Position numbers and translations under genes: made by a program. A stretch of 64,000 nucleotides of DNA from Leclercia adecarboxylata (GTDB lineage: Bacteria; Pseudomonadota; Gammaproteobacteria; Enterobacterales; Enterobacteriaceae). Positions 18,717 through 29,063 of this stretch are shown in pieces (within the stretch, counting starts at the first letter, position 1; each line of letters begins with the position of its first letter). The notes beneath the pieces are model-generated. The model was not told where the DNA came from and ran no database searches. It saw only the letters and a list, made by a program, of their open reading frames with translations. The stretch covers positions 1,364,001-1,428,000 of the forward strand of contig NZ_CP040889.1 in NCBI RefSeq assembly GCF_006171285.1, in the 5' to 3' direction.

Positions 18717-21700
18717 CACTTGTTCCCCAGAAGGTAGCGGAAGTAGATATTGGCGCTACTTTCGTTGTAATCACCGAAGGTGTCATACCCGATCTGCCCG
18801 CCGATGGTCATATCTTTGTTCAGCTTGTAGTCCGTTGACGCGCGCAGGTTGTAGCCCAGACCGTTCTCGCTTTTGCCACTGTAAAACGCCTCTTTGGCAA
18901 AACCGCGTGAGACGTAATCTTCCAGCTGGCGCTGCATCGCGGAATCCGTCGGGAAGTACGGGCTCTCGTCCTGAGAGTAGGACTGATAACCAATCGACGC
19001 CCCTAGCCCCAGCTTCCAGTTGTCGTATTTCTGGGTGTAATCCACCGGGAAGGAGACGCTGATGTAGTCCTGCGGGCTGAAGTAGCCCCCCTGCCCGTAG
19101 CTGAAGTAGCTCAGGTTTTTGTCGAAGTTCATGTAGTTCATGTTGATGCCGGCTTTCAGCTCGCGATCGGCGGCGTAGTAAGGGCGGAAATAGACCCCCG
19201 CTGAGCCGTTGACGCTGGTGTTGCTCGGCACGTTCTCCCCGACGTAGTCATAGACGCCAACTCCGGCGTAGAAGCCCGCATCGGTATTGTCGTAGCTCAG
19301 CTGCGCGCTGCCGCCGTTTTTGGTGACCTGACCCCACTTCTTGCCGCTGTATTTATCTTCCACACCGACATAGGAGAGCAGGCTGTCCACCACCGCGCGA
19401 CGCTCGCCGGTGAGCACCAGCTTGAGGTAGTCCGTCAGCTGCGGCGACCACTGGATCCCACCGACAACGGTATTCAGATCCTGGCCCAGCGGCGTGGAGC
19501 CGACATCAATTTTGTACTGATCCCCGGTGAGGGCCATCGCCACTTCCACACCCTGGGCGCTTTGCGAGCCCTGGGACGGCACCTTGATCTTGTCGATGTT
19601 CGGCAGCTCAGGCGGCGTGGTGGTGGAGGCGTTATACAGCTCCTCGGCAACCCCACCCTGGATCAGCGCCCCGGTACCAAACCGGCGGCTGGATTCGTCG
19701 GACGAGGTGCCCGCATCGAGGCTGATCGGCGTGACGTTCACGTCCAGACGAGAGTCGCCGAACGGCACGGTGGACCACTGCAGCGGCGCCTTGATTTCGG
19801 TCAGCTTGCTGAGCCCCTCTTCACCGTCACGCGCGCGCAGGGCGGTTGAACCCCGGGCCCAGGTGGCGGTTTTATCCACCAGCATCTCCATCATGTTATC
19901 CACCTGGCGCAGCGTCCCGGCCTGAGCGGTTTCTACCGGCAGATCGGTGCGCACGGTGCCCGGCGGCGCGGTCTGTGGATTACGCGCCAGCTGGGCCACC
20001 TGCCACGGCATCGCCTGGCCGTAGAGCGACGGGGAATCCGCCACCGCGCCGGTACTGGAAGTGCCGACAAACGGGTTGTCGGCTAAGGCCAGACCGCCCA
20101 GCATCGGGGCGGTTTCACCGCTGTTATCCTGCAGGCCGAGCAGCTTGCCGCGCGCGGTGCGCAGATAGCTCATCGCCTGCTGATGGTTACCTTCGGCCTC
20201 GGAGACCCGGGCCAGCAGCAGCAGGCGTTCCGGCGTGCCGTCGTTGGTCAGCCCGGTGCTCAGCTGCTTCGCCTTATCGACGTTTTTGCTGGCCAGCGCC
20301 ACGTCAATCGCCCCGGCGCGGGCATCCTGCTGCGGCGTGTCGCGGGTCATCAGGTAGTCATAGACCACCCCCGCCTCTTTGTTCATCTTCCCGGACTGAT
20401 AGACGCGCGCCATGGCAAACATCAGATCGGTGTTCTGCGGATCGTTCTGCATGGCGCGGATCAGCTTGTCGTAGGCCGCAGCGTAGTTGCCCTGGGTGCG
20501 CAGACGATCGGCCTCGTTGATCACGTAGCCGTTACGAATGCTCGCCAGCTGGGTTGGGGTACTGCGCGACTGCAGCTCCGGGTTGGCAAGCCAGGCCTGG
20601 GCTTCGCCGCCCAGTCCCGCCTGGTTGAGCACCGCCACCTGATCGGCATAATCCCCGGCGTTACCCTGCACGCCACGGCGCATGTTGTCGTGGACCACGC
20701 TCACCGCGGTGGTGACGTCCCCGCTCTGGGCCAGCATCCGCGCCAGCTTGCCGGCATCCGCCGGGCTCTGCGGTGGACGCGCCGCCAGCGCTTTCAGGGT
20801 GTTGGCCGCCGCAGTACGATCTCCCGACGCCAGATAGCGCTCGGCGACGTTCATCTGCAGGTTGTAGTTCACCCGCTGGGACAGCTCGCGCATATCGCTG
20901 TTCTGGCTGGAGGCCGGAATGCGCGACAGCAGCGTCTGCGACTGCTGCCAGGCGTTGTTTTCGCTGGCGAACAGCGCGGCGGCATAGAGTTCGCTGTTGC
21001 TGGCGTTCGGACGGAACGCCGGAGCCATGGCGTTGGCCGCCTCCGCGCTGCGCCCCTGCTTCTGCAGGAGACGGGCTAAATCAAGTCGCAGCCAGGGATC
21101 GGACGGATAGCGGGCCGTTCCCTGCTGCAACAGGGCGATGGCGCGCATCTGATCGCCGCTGGCCGCCGCCTGCTGGGCCTGACGACGCAGCGGATCGGTC
21201 GGATTGCCGCCGGAGACGCGCGGCTGGAGCCTCGCCTGCAGGCTGGCCGGCAGGGTCTGCAACATCGCCTGGGCTTCGGCGGTTTTATTCTGCTCGCGCA
21301 GGACGTAGTAGAGGTTTTCCCGGGCAGAGCCGTTGTTTGGCTGCTCGTTCAGCAGGCCGCGCAGGGTCTGTTCCGCCGAGGTGTAATCTTTGTTATGCCG
21401 CTGGACATCGGCGCGGAACAGCTTCGCCGCCGCCCCCTGCTCGCCGCTGCGCTGGGCCAGAGGTGCGCTCAGGGCCAGCGCCTGGCTGACGTTGCCCTGC
21501 TTGTAAGCCGCCTGCGCCTGCGCCAGCTGGCCGTAGAACTCGGCATCCTGCGCCTGCTGCTTGCGCTCCTCAGAGGCCGCGCCGCCGAGGCTTGCTGCAC
21601 GGTTCAGGTACTGCGCCCCTGCGGCGTAGTCGCCCTTGCGCAGGGCAACGTAGCCCATCCCGGCCAGCGCGTCGGCATCTTCCGGGTTCGCTTTCAGCAC

Positions 21701-22588
21701 CTGCTCAAACTGGCTGCGGGCGGTGTCGGTATTGCCGCTGTTCAGCGCCACATAGCCTTCGCCTTTTGCCGCCCCGCCGATGCTTTTACGGAAATAGTCC
21801 TGCACCGCCGTATCAGTGGGATGGCGTTGCAGATAGGTCTGGTAATAGGCTTCGTCGCCCGCCTGCGGCCCCAGCCACAGCAGGGCCTGACGCAGGGATT
21901 TATCCGCATCCTGGCTGCCGCTCGCCAGATCCTGCAGGATGTTCATCCCTTCACGGCGGGTGTTCTCCTGATAGGTCAGCACTTTGCCCAGCGCAATTTT
22001 GACGTTGTTATCCTGCGGATACTGCACGCGCAGCTGACGCAGCTCGCTCACCGCCTGCGGATAGAGTGATTTGTCCCCGGCCATGGTCAGATAGTATTCC
22101 GGGGCCAGGCTCGGCGGCGGCTGGTTGCCGGTAAACAGGCTCTGCCAGGTGGCAAGGGCGGCAGGAATGTTGCCGCTGCGCGCCTGCTGACGGGCCAGCT
22201 CCAGCTGCCCGCGCGGCACCTGCTGCATCTGCTTCGCGTTATCCAGCGCCTGCAGATTTGCATCCTGCGGCGAGACCGCCGTTAAGCGCTCGCGCCATTG
22301 GGCCGCCCCCTTCACGTCACCGGCCTGCTGTGACCATAAGGCCATCAGGTACAGCGCCTGGGTGTTATTAGGGTCCACCATCAGCACTTTTTTCAGCGAT
22401 TCCATCGCCAGGTTATCGTGAGACTTTTCGTGCCAGTAGTTCGCCTGGTCGAACAGGGCTTTCAGCGCCGGGTTATTGGCCGACTGCGCGGCATCCGCCG
22501 CCTGGGCACCCTGAATTCCCCCGAGCGCCAGCCCGCTGAACAGGCACAGCACAGGCAGATGTCTGGCGGTTTTGTTTTTATTTTCCAT
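18716..22588 (-). CDS. bcsC: Cellulose export outer-membrane porin BcsC
   Basis: BcsC has a periplasmic scaffold of about 18 tetratricopeptide repeats and a C-terminal 16-strand outer-membrane barrel that exports cellulose. This copy has 1290 residues with a signal peptide ending near ...GGIQGAQA. TPR-like units (for example DADALAGMGYVALRKGDYAAG and NTDLMFAMARVYQSGKM) fill residues about 40-870. The barrel domain follows and ends in FRYLLGNK. The ATG at 22588 has a GGTGG site; a GTG at 22609 overlapping bcsB is possible. The length is slightly above E. coli BcsC (about 1157). Confidence 0.93.
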   Translation of the reverse strand: MENKNKTARHLPVLCLFSGLALGGIQGAQAADAAQSANNPALKALFDQANYWHEKSHDNLAMESLKKVLMVDPNNTQALYLMALWSQQAGDVKGAAQWRERLTAVSPQDANLQALDNAKQMQQVPRGQLELARQQARSGNIPAALATWQSLFTGNQPPPSLAPEYYLTMAGDKSLYPQAVSELRQLRVQYPQDNNVKIALGKVLTYQENTRREGMNILQDLASGSQDADKSLRQALLWLGPQAGDEAYYQTYLQRHPTDTAVQDYFRKSIGGAAKGEGYVALNSGNTDTARSQFEQVLKANPEDADALAGMGYVALRKGDYAAGAQYLNRAASLGGAASEERKQQAQDAEFYGQLAQAQAAYKQGNVSQALALSAPLAQRSGEQGAAAKLFRADVQRHNKDYTSAEQTLRGLLNEQPNNGSARENLYYVLREQNKTAEAQAMLQTLPASLQARLQPRVSGGNPTDPLRRQAQQAAASGDQMRAIALLQQGTARYPSDPWLRLDLARLLQKQGRSAEAANAMAPAFRPNASNSELYAAALFASENNAWQQSQTLLSRIPASSQNSDMRELSQRVNYNLQMNVAERYLASGDRTAAANTLKALAARPPQSPADAGKLARMLAQSGDVTTAVSVVHDNMRRGVQGNAGDYADQVAVLNQAGLGGEAQAWLANPELQSRSTPTQLASIRNGYVINEADRLRTQGNYAAAYDKLIRAMQNDPQNTDLMFAMARVYQSGKMNKEAGVVYDYLMTRDTPQQDARAGAIDVALASKNVDKAKQLSTGLTNDGTPERLLLLARVSEAEGNHQQAMSYLRTARGKLLGLQDNSGETAPMLGGLALADNPFVGTSSTGAVADSPSLYGQAMPWQVAQLARNPQTAPPGTVRTDLPVETAQAGTLRQVDNMMEMLVDKTATWARGSTALRARDGEEGLSKLTEIKAPLQWSTVPFGDSRLDVNVTPISLDAGTSSDESSRRFGTGALIQGGVAEELYNASTTTPPELPNIDKIKVPSQGSQSAQGVEVAMALTGDQYKIDVGSTPLGQDLNTVVGGIQWSPQLTDYLKLVLTGERRAVVDSLLSYVGVEDKYSGKKWGQVTKNGGSAQLSYDNTDAGFYAGVGVYDYVGENVPSNTSVNGSAGVYFRPYYAADRELKAGINMNYMNFDKNLSYFSYGQGGYFSPQDYISVSFPVDYTQKYDNWKLGLGASIGYQSYSQDESPYFPTDSAMQRQLEDYVSRGFAKEAFYSGKSENGLGYNLRASTDYKLNKDMTIGGQIGYDTFGDYNESSANIYFRYLLGNK

Positions 22589-22601
22589 AGTGTTACCACC
22601 C

Positions 22602-25067
22602 TTACTCACGATCTGAATCCTGTGGGTTAAGACGTTTATGCGCGCGTTTTTTCAGTAACGAGTAGAGGCTCAGGCCAATAATCGTCGCAAACAGCAGACC
22701 AAAAATTGCCAGCATGGCGGAGTGCTGCGTGGCATACCACACTACCATCATGTACCAGGGCATCTGGCCGCTCGGGAGCTGCGGGCCGACGCGGAAGCTG
22801 CGCACGCCGTTTTCATCGGTGATGATCGCCGTGTCGCCCCTGATCCCGGCGTTAATGCGGGCGGAGTTCAGGTCGTTATGCAGACGCGAAAGCTGCTCGT
22901 CGTTGCTGCCAATCGCCATCACCACCAGACGTTGCGGGTTCCACTGGGAGCGGAAGCTGACAAAGCCGCGCCAGGACTCGTTCGACGAGAAGTAACGGTC
23001 GGCATCGACGGCGGTCGTGTTCCAGTTTCCTTCCAGCAGGTTCTGCACTCTGTCCAGCATCTTCGGCTCGCGCACGCCAAAGGTGTGCTCGTTGCTGATA
23101 AAGGGTGACTGGGCCAGCAGGGCGCGGTTGAAGGCGGTCTGATTCAGCGAAGAAACCGCCAGCACGTCGCTTTCACCGAGGCGCAGCAGGTTCGCTCCGC
23201 CAGACGGCAGACCGAACATCACGCGGTTGTTGTTCAGCGCGGTACCGGTGGCGTTACCGGAGCGGGCGGAGAGATCCAGCAGGGTGCTGATCTCGCTTTC
23301 GCTCGGGTTTTCCGGCAGAAGTAATACCGTCTGCGAGAAGTCCGCCAGGCGGGTGAACGGGAACGAAGCACCCACAAAGTAAGAGAGATTCGGCAGCAGC
23401 GTGAAGTGGCGCGAATTGCTCAGGTCGATGCTCGACTCTTCGTCGATGCGGCTCTTGATGTTGTTATTGAGCAGCACGCTGCACGGCGCGTTCTCCTGGG
23501 TCTGGATGTTGAAATAGAGCTGCAGCTGGTTGTCGCCGTAAATCAGATACGGCTCCAGCGGCATAACAAAATTCTCCTGACGCGCATCGCCGCCGAGCTT
23601 GTGCCACAGCCCTTCCAGCAGCCCCTGTTTGTTGACCGGCAGATTACGCAGGAAGGTGCCGTTGAAGGTCATCGACAGGTACGAGCGCTGCTCGTCGATC
23701 CAGCTTTCGGACGGGAAACGGTAGGCGATTTTCAGCGGAATGGTGTCGCCATCCCACATAAACAGATCCGGCGCGGCGCGGAACGCCAGGGTCAGCGGCT
23801 CGTGCCAGATGCCGGTCACCGTCAGGCTCTGATCTTTACGCATCAGCTCGCTCAGCAGCACCGGGCGGTCGGTGGCGATCCAGCGCGGCGCATCGTAAGG
23901 TTTGCTGACCGGGATGTTCTGGGCTTCCACCGGCAGGCTGGTGGTCTGGCCGTTGAACTGGCCGCGGGTCAGACGCCATGCCGCACTCCTGAGCTGTTGC
24001 TCGTTATTGCCCACTACCAGCAGCAGCTTGTAGATCGGGTTGGCCGGGTTATCCACCACCTGCAGCATCGCCCCGTTCGAGGCGGGCAGGGTTAAGCCGC
24101 CAATCGACTCGCCAGGCTTGCCGAGCAGGATGCCGTTTTTCTCCGGCAACTGGTCATGCAGGGCATCAAACGAAATACCGCGGTAGTCCGCTTCGATCCC
24201 CAGCCACGAGGCGATCAGCGCCGCCGCCCCCACCTGCTCCGGCAGGGTTTTGGCCGGGAAAGCGAAGGTCAGCGTGGTCGGAGTCATCTGCATTTCGTCG
24301 AGGAACGGACGCGGGAAATGGCTCAGATCCGCGCCAATGTTCAGCTGCTGCGCCTCCAGATCGAGCCGCGTGTTCGGCATGATGGTGACCTGGTAGCTGT
24401 CGGACAGATCCCGCTGACACAGCAGTGCGTCGCCGTCGTTGATTTTGAAGCTGATGTTGTTGCGTGACACCACCATCGCCGCCGGAATGTCCAGCTGATA
24501 GTTGGACACGTTGCTGTCGGCGGAGCCCAGCGGCACCGTGCCCAGCGGCTGGCCGTTGAGCATCAGCTGCAGCGTGGTGTTGCGCGCCGCCATCGCCGGA
24601 GAGACCTTCAGGTTCAGCTCCAGCTGGGCGTTGGTGATCACCTGGTCCGCCGAAAGGGTAAAGTCGATCCCGCCCTGAAGCTGCCCACCGCTCAGCACCA
24701 CGCCATTCGGCTGCCCCATCTGGGCGACGGTGATGCTGCTGGTGGTACCGGGGGTGATCCCCATCGGCACCGGAGAAGCAGGCGCGGCATCGGGTGCCGG
24801 GGTCGCAGGCACCGCATCCGGCATCGGGCTGGCAGGCTCTGCGGCCGCCTCAGCCGCAGACGGGGTCTGGAACGCGGGCAGCGTATCGGGAGCAGGCAGT
24901 GAAGCCGGCGCCGTGTCCGCAGCGGGCTGCGCCGCCTCCGTCACCGGGGGCGGGAGATCTGTCGGCAGCAGCGATTCCACGGTGGTCGGCTCTTCCGCCG
25001 TCACCGGCTGCGCCAGTACGCCAAACACAAAAAGCAACTGCAGGGCTTTGCGGGTCATCCCTTTCAT
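22602..25067 (-). CDS. bcsB: Cellulose synthase periplasmic subunit BcsB
   Basis: Membrane-anchored periplasmic partner of BcsA, needed for synthase activity and glucan transfer. The 821 residues comprise a signal peptide (MKGMTRKALQLLFVFGVLAQPVTA), a Pro/Ala-rich linker (about 25-110), the carbohydrate-binding and flavodoxin-like domains, and one C-terminal membrane helix (MLAIFGLLFATIIGLSLYSL) followed by basic residues. The start overlaps the bcsA stop by ATGA. The Ala/Pro linker is longer than in E. coli BcsB. Confidence 0.94.
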   Translation of the reverse strand: MKGMTRKALQLLFVFGVLAQPVTAEEPTTVESLLPTDLPPPVTEAAQPAADTAPASLPAPDTLPAFQTPSAAEAAAEPASPMPDAVPATPAPDAAPASPVPMGITPGTTSSITVAQMGQPNGVVLSGGQLQGGIDFTLSADQVITNAQLELNLKVSPAMAARNTTLQLMLNGQPLGTVPLGSADSNVSNYQLDIPAAMVVSRNNISFKINDGDALLCQRDLSDSYQVTIMPNTRLDLEAQQLNIGADLSHFPRPFLDEMQMTPTTLTFAFPAKTLPEQVGAAALIASWLGIEADYRGISFDALHDQLPEKNGILLGKPGESIGGLTLPASNGAMLQVVDNPANPIYKLLLVVGNNEQQLRSAAWRLTRGQFNGQTTSLPVEAQNIPVSKPYDAPRWIATDRPVLLSELMRKDQSLTVTGIWHEPLTLAFRAAPDLFMWDGDTIPLKIAYRFPSESWIDEQRSYLSMTFNGTFLRNLPVNKQGLLEGLWHKLGGDARQENFVMPLEPYLIYGDNQLQLYFNIQTQENAPCSVLLNNNIKSRIDEESSIDLSNSRHFTLLPNLSYFVGASFPFTRLADFSQTVLLLPENPSESEISTLLDLSARSGNATGTALNNNRVMFGLPSGGANLLRLGESDVLAVSSLNQTAFNRALLAQSPFISNEHTFGVREPKMLDRVQNLLEGNWNTTAVDADRYFSSNESWRGFVSFRSQWNPQRLVVMAIGSNDEQLSRLHNDLNSARINAGIRGDTAIITDENGVRSFRVGPQLPSGQMPWYMMVVWYATQHSAMLAIFGLLFATIIGLSLYSLLKKRAHKRLNPQDSDRE

Positions 25068-27184
25068 ACAGCGGTATCCTCGGTGGCATTATTCCTGCGC
25101 CCTGCATCCTCATGGCGTTGACGACGCTTGTTACGACGGTCTTTCCAGGTCAGCCAGAACAGATCAAATACGCTGCGAATAATGATAAACAACGAGCGGA
25201 ACGGGTTGTCCTGGCGTTTAGGCGGGTTGATCCACGCATCGGCGCGGGCCAGCACCACGCGCACCAGTTCGCGGCGGCGGTCCAGCGGGATCTCGTCAAA
25301 CATCAGGCGAATGTACTGCTCATCGTGGGCAATCACATTCACCGGGATGCTGATCGCCCCCGACTGCAGCTGCAGCTCAATCTCTTCGATCTCGTCGGTA
25401 AGGTGGCGGTCATCCACCACCGCAATACGGCAGCCGCCCATGGATAAATCCAGGGTATGGCTGCGCGAGGAGATACCGCTGGCGTAGTGGATCACCACCG
25501 GCACGCTGGCATCGATACGGATGGTTTTACGCGTCTGGCGGGTTTCCCGCGCTACGGCGATGGCGGCCAGCAGGAAGATCAGGCTGTAGACGCCCCAGCC
25601 GACGTTAAGGGCGATAACCATCGGGTCGACGCTGAAGTAGTCATGGGCGACGGCGCGCACGATACCGGCGATCACCCCCGCCGCCAGCAGCACCGCGATA
25701 ATCAGGTGCGGACGGACAATGCTGAAGTCGAAGTAGCCCACATCCAGCAGCGCGCCTTTATCGGTCACGTTGAACTTGCCGCGTTTCGGGAAGATCAGGG
25801 TGATTACCGTCGGCAGCACCAGGTGGAAGGCCAGCACCAGATCGTAAATCTCACCCCAGAAGCTGTAGCGGAAGCGCCCGTTGACCCGCGAGTTCACATA
25901 GATACAGAGGAACAGGTGCGGCAGCATATAGGCGAAAATCAGGCTCGCCGAGGAGTGGATAATGTTCAGGTTAAACAGCAGATAAGCCAGCGGCGCGGTA
26001 AGAAACGCCACGCGCGGCAGGGCAAACTGGAAAGACAGCATGGCGTTAAGATAGCACAGACGCTGCTGCCACTTCAGGCCCCGGCCCAGCAGCGGGTTAT
26101 CGACGCGCAAAATCTGGGTCATGCCGCGTGCCCAGCGGGTACGCTGGATCACGTGCACCACCAGACGTTCCGTCGCCAGCCCTGCCGCCAGCGGAATATC
26201 CAGATAGGCCGACTTCCAGCCCAGGCGCTGCATCTTCAGCGCGGTGTGGGCATCTTCGGTGACGGTTTCTACCGCAAAGCCGCCAATCTCTTCCAGGGCG
26301 CTGCGGCGGATCACCGCGCAGGAGCCGCAGAAGAAGGTGGCGTTCCAGTTGTCGTTTCCGCGCTGGATCTGCCCGTAGAACAGCTGGCCTTCGTTAGGAA
26401 TATCGCGGCCCGCAGAGAGGTTACGCTCGAACGGATCCGGCGAGTAGAAGTAGTGCGGCGTCTGCATCAGCGCCAGCTTCGGATCCTGCAGGAAGGCACC
26501 CACCGTCGCCTGCAGGAAGATACGCGTCGCCACGTGGTCGCAGTCAAAGACGCAGATCAGCTCGCCTTTGGTGAGCTTCATGGCGTGGTTGAGGTTGCCC
26601 GCTTTGGCGTGGGAGTTATCGTTACGCGTGATGTACCCTACCCCGACGTTGGCGGCAAACACCGCAAACTCGCTGCGCTTGCCGTCATCCAGCAGGTAGA
26701 TTTTCAGTTTATCCGCCGGATAATCCAGGCACTGCGCCGCCAGCACGGTATCGCGCACCACGTCCAAGCTCTCGTTATACGACGGGATATAGATATCCAC
26801 CGTCGGCCACTGGGCCATATCATCGGGCAGCGGGACGATCTTGCGCTGTAACGGAAAGAGGTTTTGCAGATAACTTAAAATAATGGTTATCCAGATATAG
26901 AGTTCGGCGAGAAATAACCCGATCCCCAGTATGGCCTCTATTTCGGAATTAAAATGCAGCGTCTGCGTGGCCCGAAACCAGATATATCGTGTGGACATTA
27001 ACACCGCCACAATCATCATGATTACCGACACGCGGTGGTGTTTGCTAAAACCAAGCAGCATTAGCGCCCCGATGCTGATTAAGCCGAAGATATACTGCTT
27101 CTGGCTATCCATCGGGGTAATAATAATAAGCACTGCAATAGGCGCTAAGACCAATAGCAGTAAATAAAACAGCGCCTTTTTCAT
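25064..27184 (-). CDS. bcsA: Cellulose synthase catalytic subunit BcsA (UDP-forming)
   Basis: Inner-membrane GT2 glycosyltransferase polymerising UDP-glucose to cellulose and extruding it, activated by c-di-GMP. It has 706 residues. Motifs: DD at 166-167, DCD at 214-216, the catalytic TED at 309-311 and QRTRW at 347-351. There are about eight membrane helices. The PilZ domain after about residue 570 has the arginine-rich RETRQTRKTIR and the DLSMGG motif, so c-di-GMP control is expected. It lacks the long N-terminal extension of E. coli BcsA (about 870 residues), as is usual for this operon type. Confidence 0.96.
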   Translation of the reverse strand: MKKALFYLLLLVLAPIAVLIIITPMDSQKQYIFGLISIGALMLLGFSKHHRVSVIMMIVAVLMSTRYIWFRATQTLHFNSEIEAILGIGLFLAELYIWITIILSYLQNLFPLQRKIVPLPDDMAQWPTVDIYIPSYNESLDVVRDTVLAAQCLDYPADKLKIYLLDDGKRSEFAVFAANVGVGYITRNDNSHAKAGNLNHAMKLTKGELICVFDCDHVATRIFLQATVGAFLQDPKLALMQTPHYFYSPDPFERNLSAGRDIPNEGQLFYGQIQRGNDNWNATFFCGSCAVIRRSALEEIGGFAVETVTEDAHTALKMQRLGWKSAYLDIPLAAGLATERLVVHVIQRTRWARGMTQILRVDNPLLGRGLKWQQRLCYLNAMLSFQFALPRVAFLTAPLAYLLFNLNIIHSSASLIFAYMLPHLFLCIYVNSRVNGRFRYSFWGEIYDLVLAFHLVLPTVITLIFPKRGKFNVTDKGALLDVGYFDFSIVRPHLIIAVLLAAGVIAGIVRAVAHDYFSVDPMVIALNVGWGVYSLIFLLAAIAVARETRQTRKTIRIDASVPVVIHYASGISSRSHTLDLSMGGCRIAVVDDRHLTDEIEEIELQLQSGAISIPVNVIAHDEQYIRLMFDEIPLDRRRELVRVVLARADAWINPPKRQDNPFRSLFIIIRSVFDLFWLTWKDRRNKRRQRHEDAGRRNNATEDTAV

Positions 27185-27205
27185 AGGACGTCCTGGAAAT
27201 TGTCG

Positions 27206-28012
27206 TCAGAAACTGGAGGTTCTCAGACTGGCGTGCACGGCGCCGTCACCGACCTGAATACCCAAAATAGCCGCGATACGCTTACTCACCAGCTCGATAT
27301 CGAACGCCGCCGCCGAGGTGGCGCTGAAATCCAGTATCGACTGCTGTGAGGCATTGGCCTCAGGCACGCTTTCATCCCGGTTGATCACACCAAGCAGGCG
27401 ATCGCCGAGGCGTTGCTGTAAGAAGGCGGTGACGTCACGGCTGATATGGCGCCGGTTATCACTCTGGTTCACCAGGAAATAGTATCCGGCCTTGTTATCT
27501 GGCGGTGCGCCGCCGGTCAGCCGGTGGTTTTCAATGTGGGGCAGCAGCGACAGCGATGCGGTGTCGGCCAGCAGGGTCACGAGGTGCAAATCGGCCAGCG
27601 GAGAGATCGCCTTCAGCGCCGGGTTCGGCCCTGGCGGGAAGTCGGCCAGAATAACCAGCCCCGGGTAGCTCAGCAGAGAACTTAACCCGCGCGCGAGGAA
27701 ATTGCTGTCGCTGGTGAGGTTGTGTTCAAAGATCAGGCGCTGCTCTTCCGTCACTTCGCCATAGGGCAGGACGAACATATTGTTGCCCGCCGTGAGCACT
27801 GACTGGCTCCAGTCTGCCGACTCATTGGCACGGGCAACGTAGCCGCGACCGTCGGACAACGGTACGCCAAAATGCAGACGCAGCGCGTTCTGTACATCGA
27901 AGTCAATGGCCAGAACTTTATTGCCGGAACGAGCCAGAGCATAAGCGAGGTTGGCCGTGACCGTGGTTTTCCCTACTCCGCCTTTTGGCGAGCAAATACA
28001 CACTAACGGCAT
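27206..28012 (-). CDS. bcsQ: Cellulose biosynthesis ATPase BcsQ (ParA/MinD family)
   Basis: Cytoplasmic MinD/ParA-like ATPase of the Bcs assembly, linked in E. coli to complex formation at the pole. It has 268 residues. The deviant Walker A motif is [20 protein letters not shown] (about 7-26), the switch region [15 protein letters not shown] is at about 39-53 and the Walker B-like [11 protein letters not shown] at about 119-129. bcsO overlaps its start by 10 bp and bcsA follows 21 bp later. Confidence 0.92.
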   Translation of the reverse strand: MPLVCICSPKGGVGKTTVTANLAYALARSGNKVLAIDFDVQNALRLHFGVPLSDGRGYVARANESADWSQSVLTAGNNMFVLPYGEVTEEQRLIFEHNLTSDSNFLARGLSSLLSYPGLVILADFPPGPNPALKAISPLADLHLVTLLADTASLSLLPHIENHRLTGGAPPDNKAGYYFLVNQSDNRRHISRDVTAFLQQRLGDRLLGVINRDESVPEANASQQSILDFSATSAAAFDIELVSKRIAAILGIQVGDGAVHASLRTSSF

Positions 28013-28602
28013 GAAGCGATTTTCTCCAGGAGCGGTTGTAACGGAAGATCTTTCACCGGATGGCTGGCGCGTTCGGACGTTTTGGTCGCGAACAGCTGCT
28101 CAAAGCGCACCGGCTCCGCCGGTTTCGGCGCAGGGACGGCCTCAGCAATGGGCACCACAGGCGCAGGCGTTGCCCGCAGCTCAGCCTGCGGCACCAGGGC
28201 TGGCACCTCTTTCACCGGCGGCGGGCTTGTCGGCTCGGGTTTTAGCTGGTCAAAGAACGAAGGTGCAGCCGGGTTAATCGGCGATTGTTCCCCTTTTTCT
28301 GCGCTAACGGCATTCATGCTTTGCATGATCGACGGCGCAGCACCCGCGGGCCCGGCCACAGGAGCTTTCGTCAGGCTGGCAAGGGCAATATCCAGTTCAC
28401 CGGGTTTCACCGCCTGTGGAACAGGAACGGCGACGCTGCCGGCTTTCGCCAGCGCCGAATCGTTATCCACACCTGCCAGCTGGTTGATGATCGCCCAGCC
28501 GCTGGCGGAAGCCTGCTTGTTTTGCGCAGACAAGTCCTTGAAATTGATGTCACCGGTGCGCGTTTTATCCTTGAAACGCTGCAAATCATCATAATTTTTC
28601 AT
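28003..28602 (-). CDS. bcsO: Proline-rich cellulose operon protein, BcsO type
   Basis: A 199-residue low-complexity protein rich in Pro and Ala. The N-terminus [20 protein letters not shown] is conserved-looking, the middle is Ala/Pro-rich, and the C-terminus has [20 protein letters not shown]. Position directly upstream of bcsQ matches the BcsO genes described for Dickeya/Enterobacter-type operons. The function is not established; BcsO is proposed to work with BcsQ and BcsD in organising the synthase. The 3' end overlaps bcsQ by 10 bp. Confidence 0.75.
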   Translation of the reverse strand: MKNYDDLQRFKDKTRTGDINFKDLSAQNKQASASGWAIINQLAGVDNDSALAKAGSVAVPVPQAVKPGELDIALASLTKAPVAGPAGAAPSIMQSMNAVSAEKGEQSPINPAAPSFFDQLKPEPTSPPPVKEVPALVPQAELRATPAPVVPIAEAVPAPKPAEPVRFEQLFATKTSERASHPVKDLPLQPLLEKIASCR

Positions 28603-29063
28603 GGCATTACTCGTGATTCACAAGTCAGTATTTTTTGTTTCCTGCATGACTTTGCCAGGGACAACAGTTTTATGGGAATACGAACATGTAAAGGGGATGA
28701 GTGATTAACAACCGTCATAAAGTACTTCCCTTTACGCGTGGTCATATTTGTTTAGTAAATGTTCTAATGCATATTACGTAGAGCTAATACTATGTACAAG
28801 CTTATCGACAGATCGCGTAATTTCTCCACTATCCGCCAGCAGAACCCATAACATAAAGATAAAATCTTGCTCTTCGTTATCCCTACAACAGATTAATCCA
28901 GCGAAAATATAACATGTGACGTTTAATATCGACAGGTAACTATAAACATGAGTTATGAAAAACAGGATATATCGGTGAGCGCTCCGGGTTAACCGGTGTT
29001 TGCGGGCAGGTTAAAAAGAGGGGCAATAAATTAATCCCGGCACAGGGGCCGGGATTGAAGAGG
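28603..29063. other. Gap upstream of bcsO
   Basis: A 461-bp A/T-rich stretch without a convincing gene. It must hold the bcs operon promoter, since all genes on both sides run on the minus strand and the upstream operon ends in a hairpin at 29033-29056. I could not pick a reliable -10/-35 pair. Confidence 0.5.
29033..29056 (-). terminator. Hairpin ending the CsgG-like lipoprotein operon
   Basis: AATCCCGG (29033-29040) pairs with CCGGGATT (29049-29056), 7 bp after the DUF799-type gene. The downstream T tract is short (TAATTTATT), so efficiency is uncertain. Confidence 0.6.
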
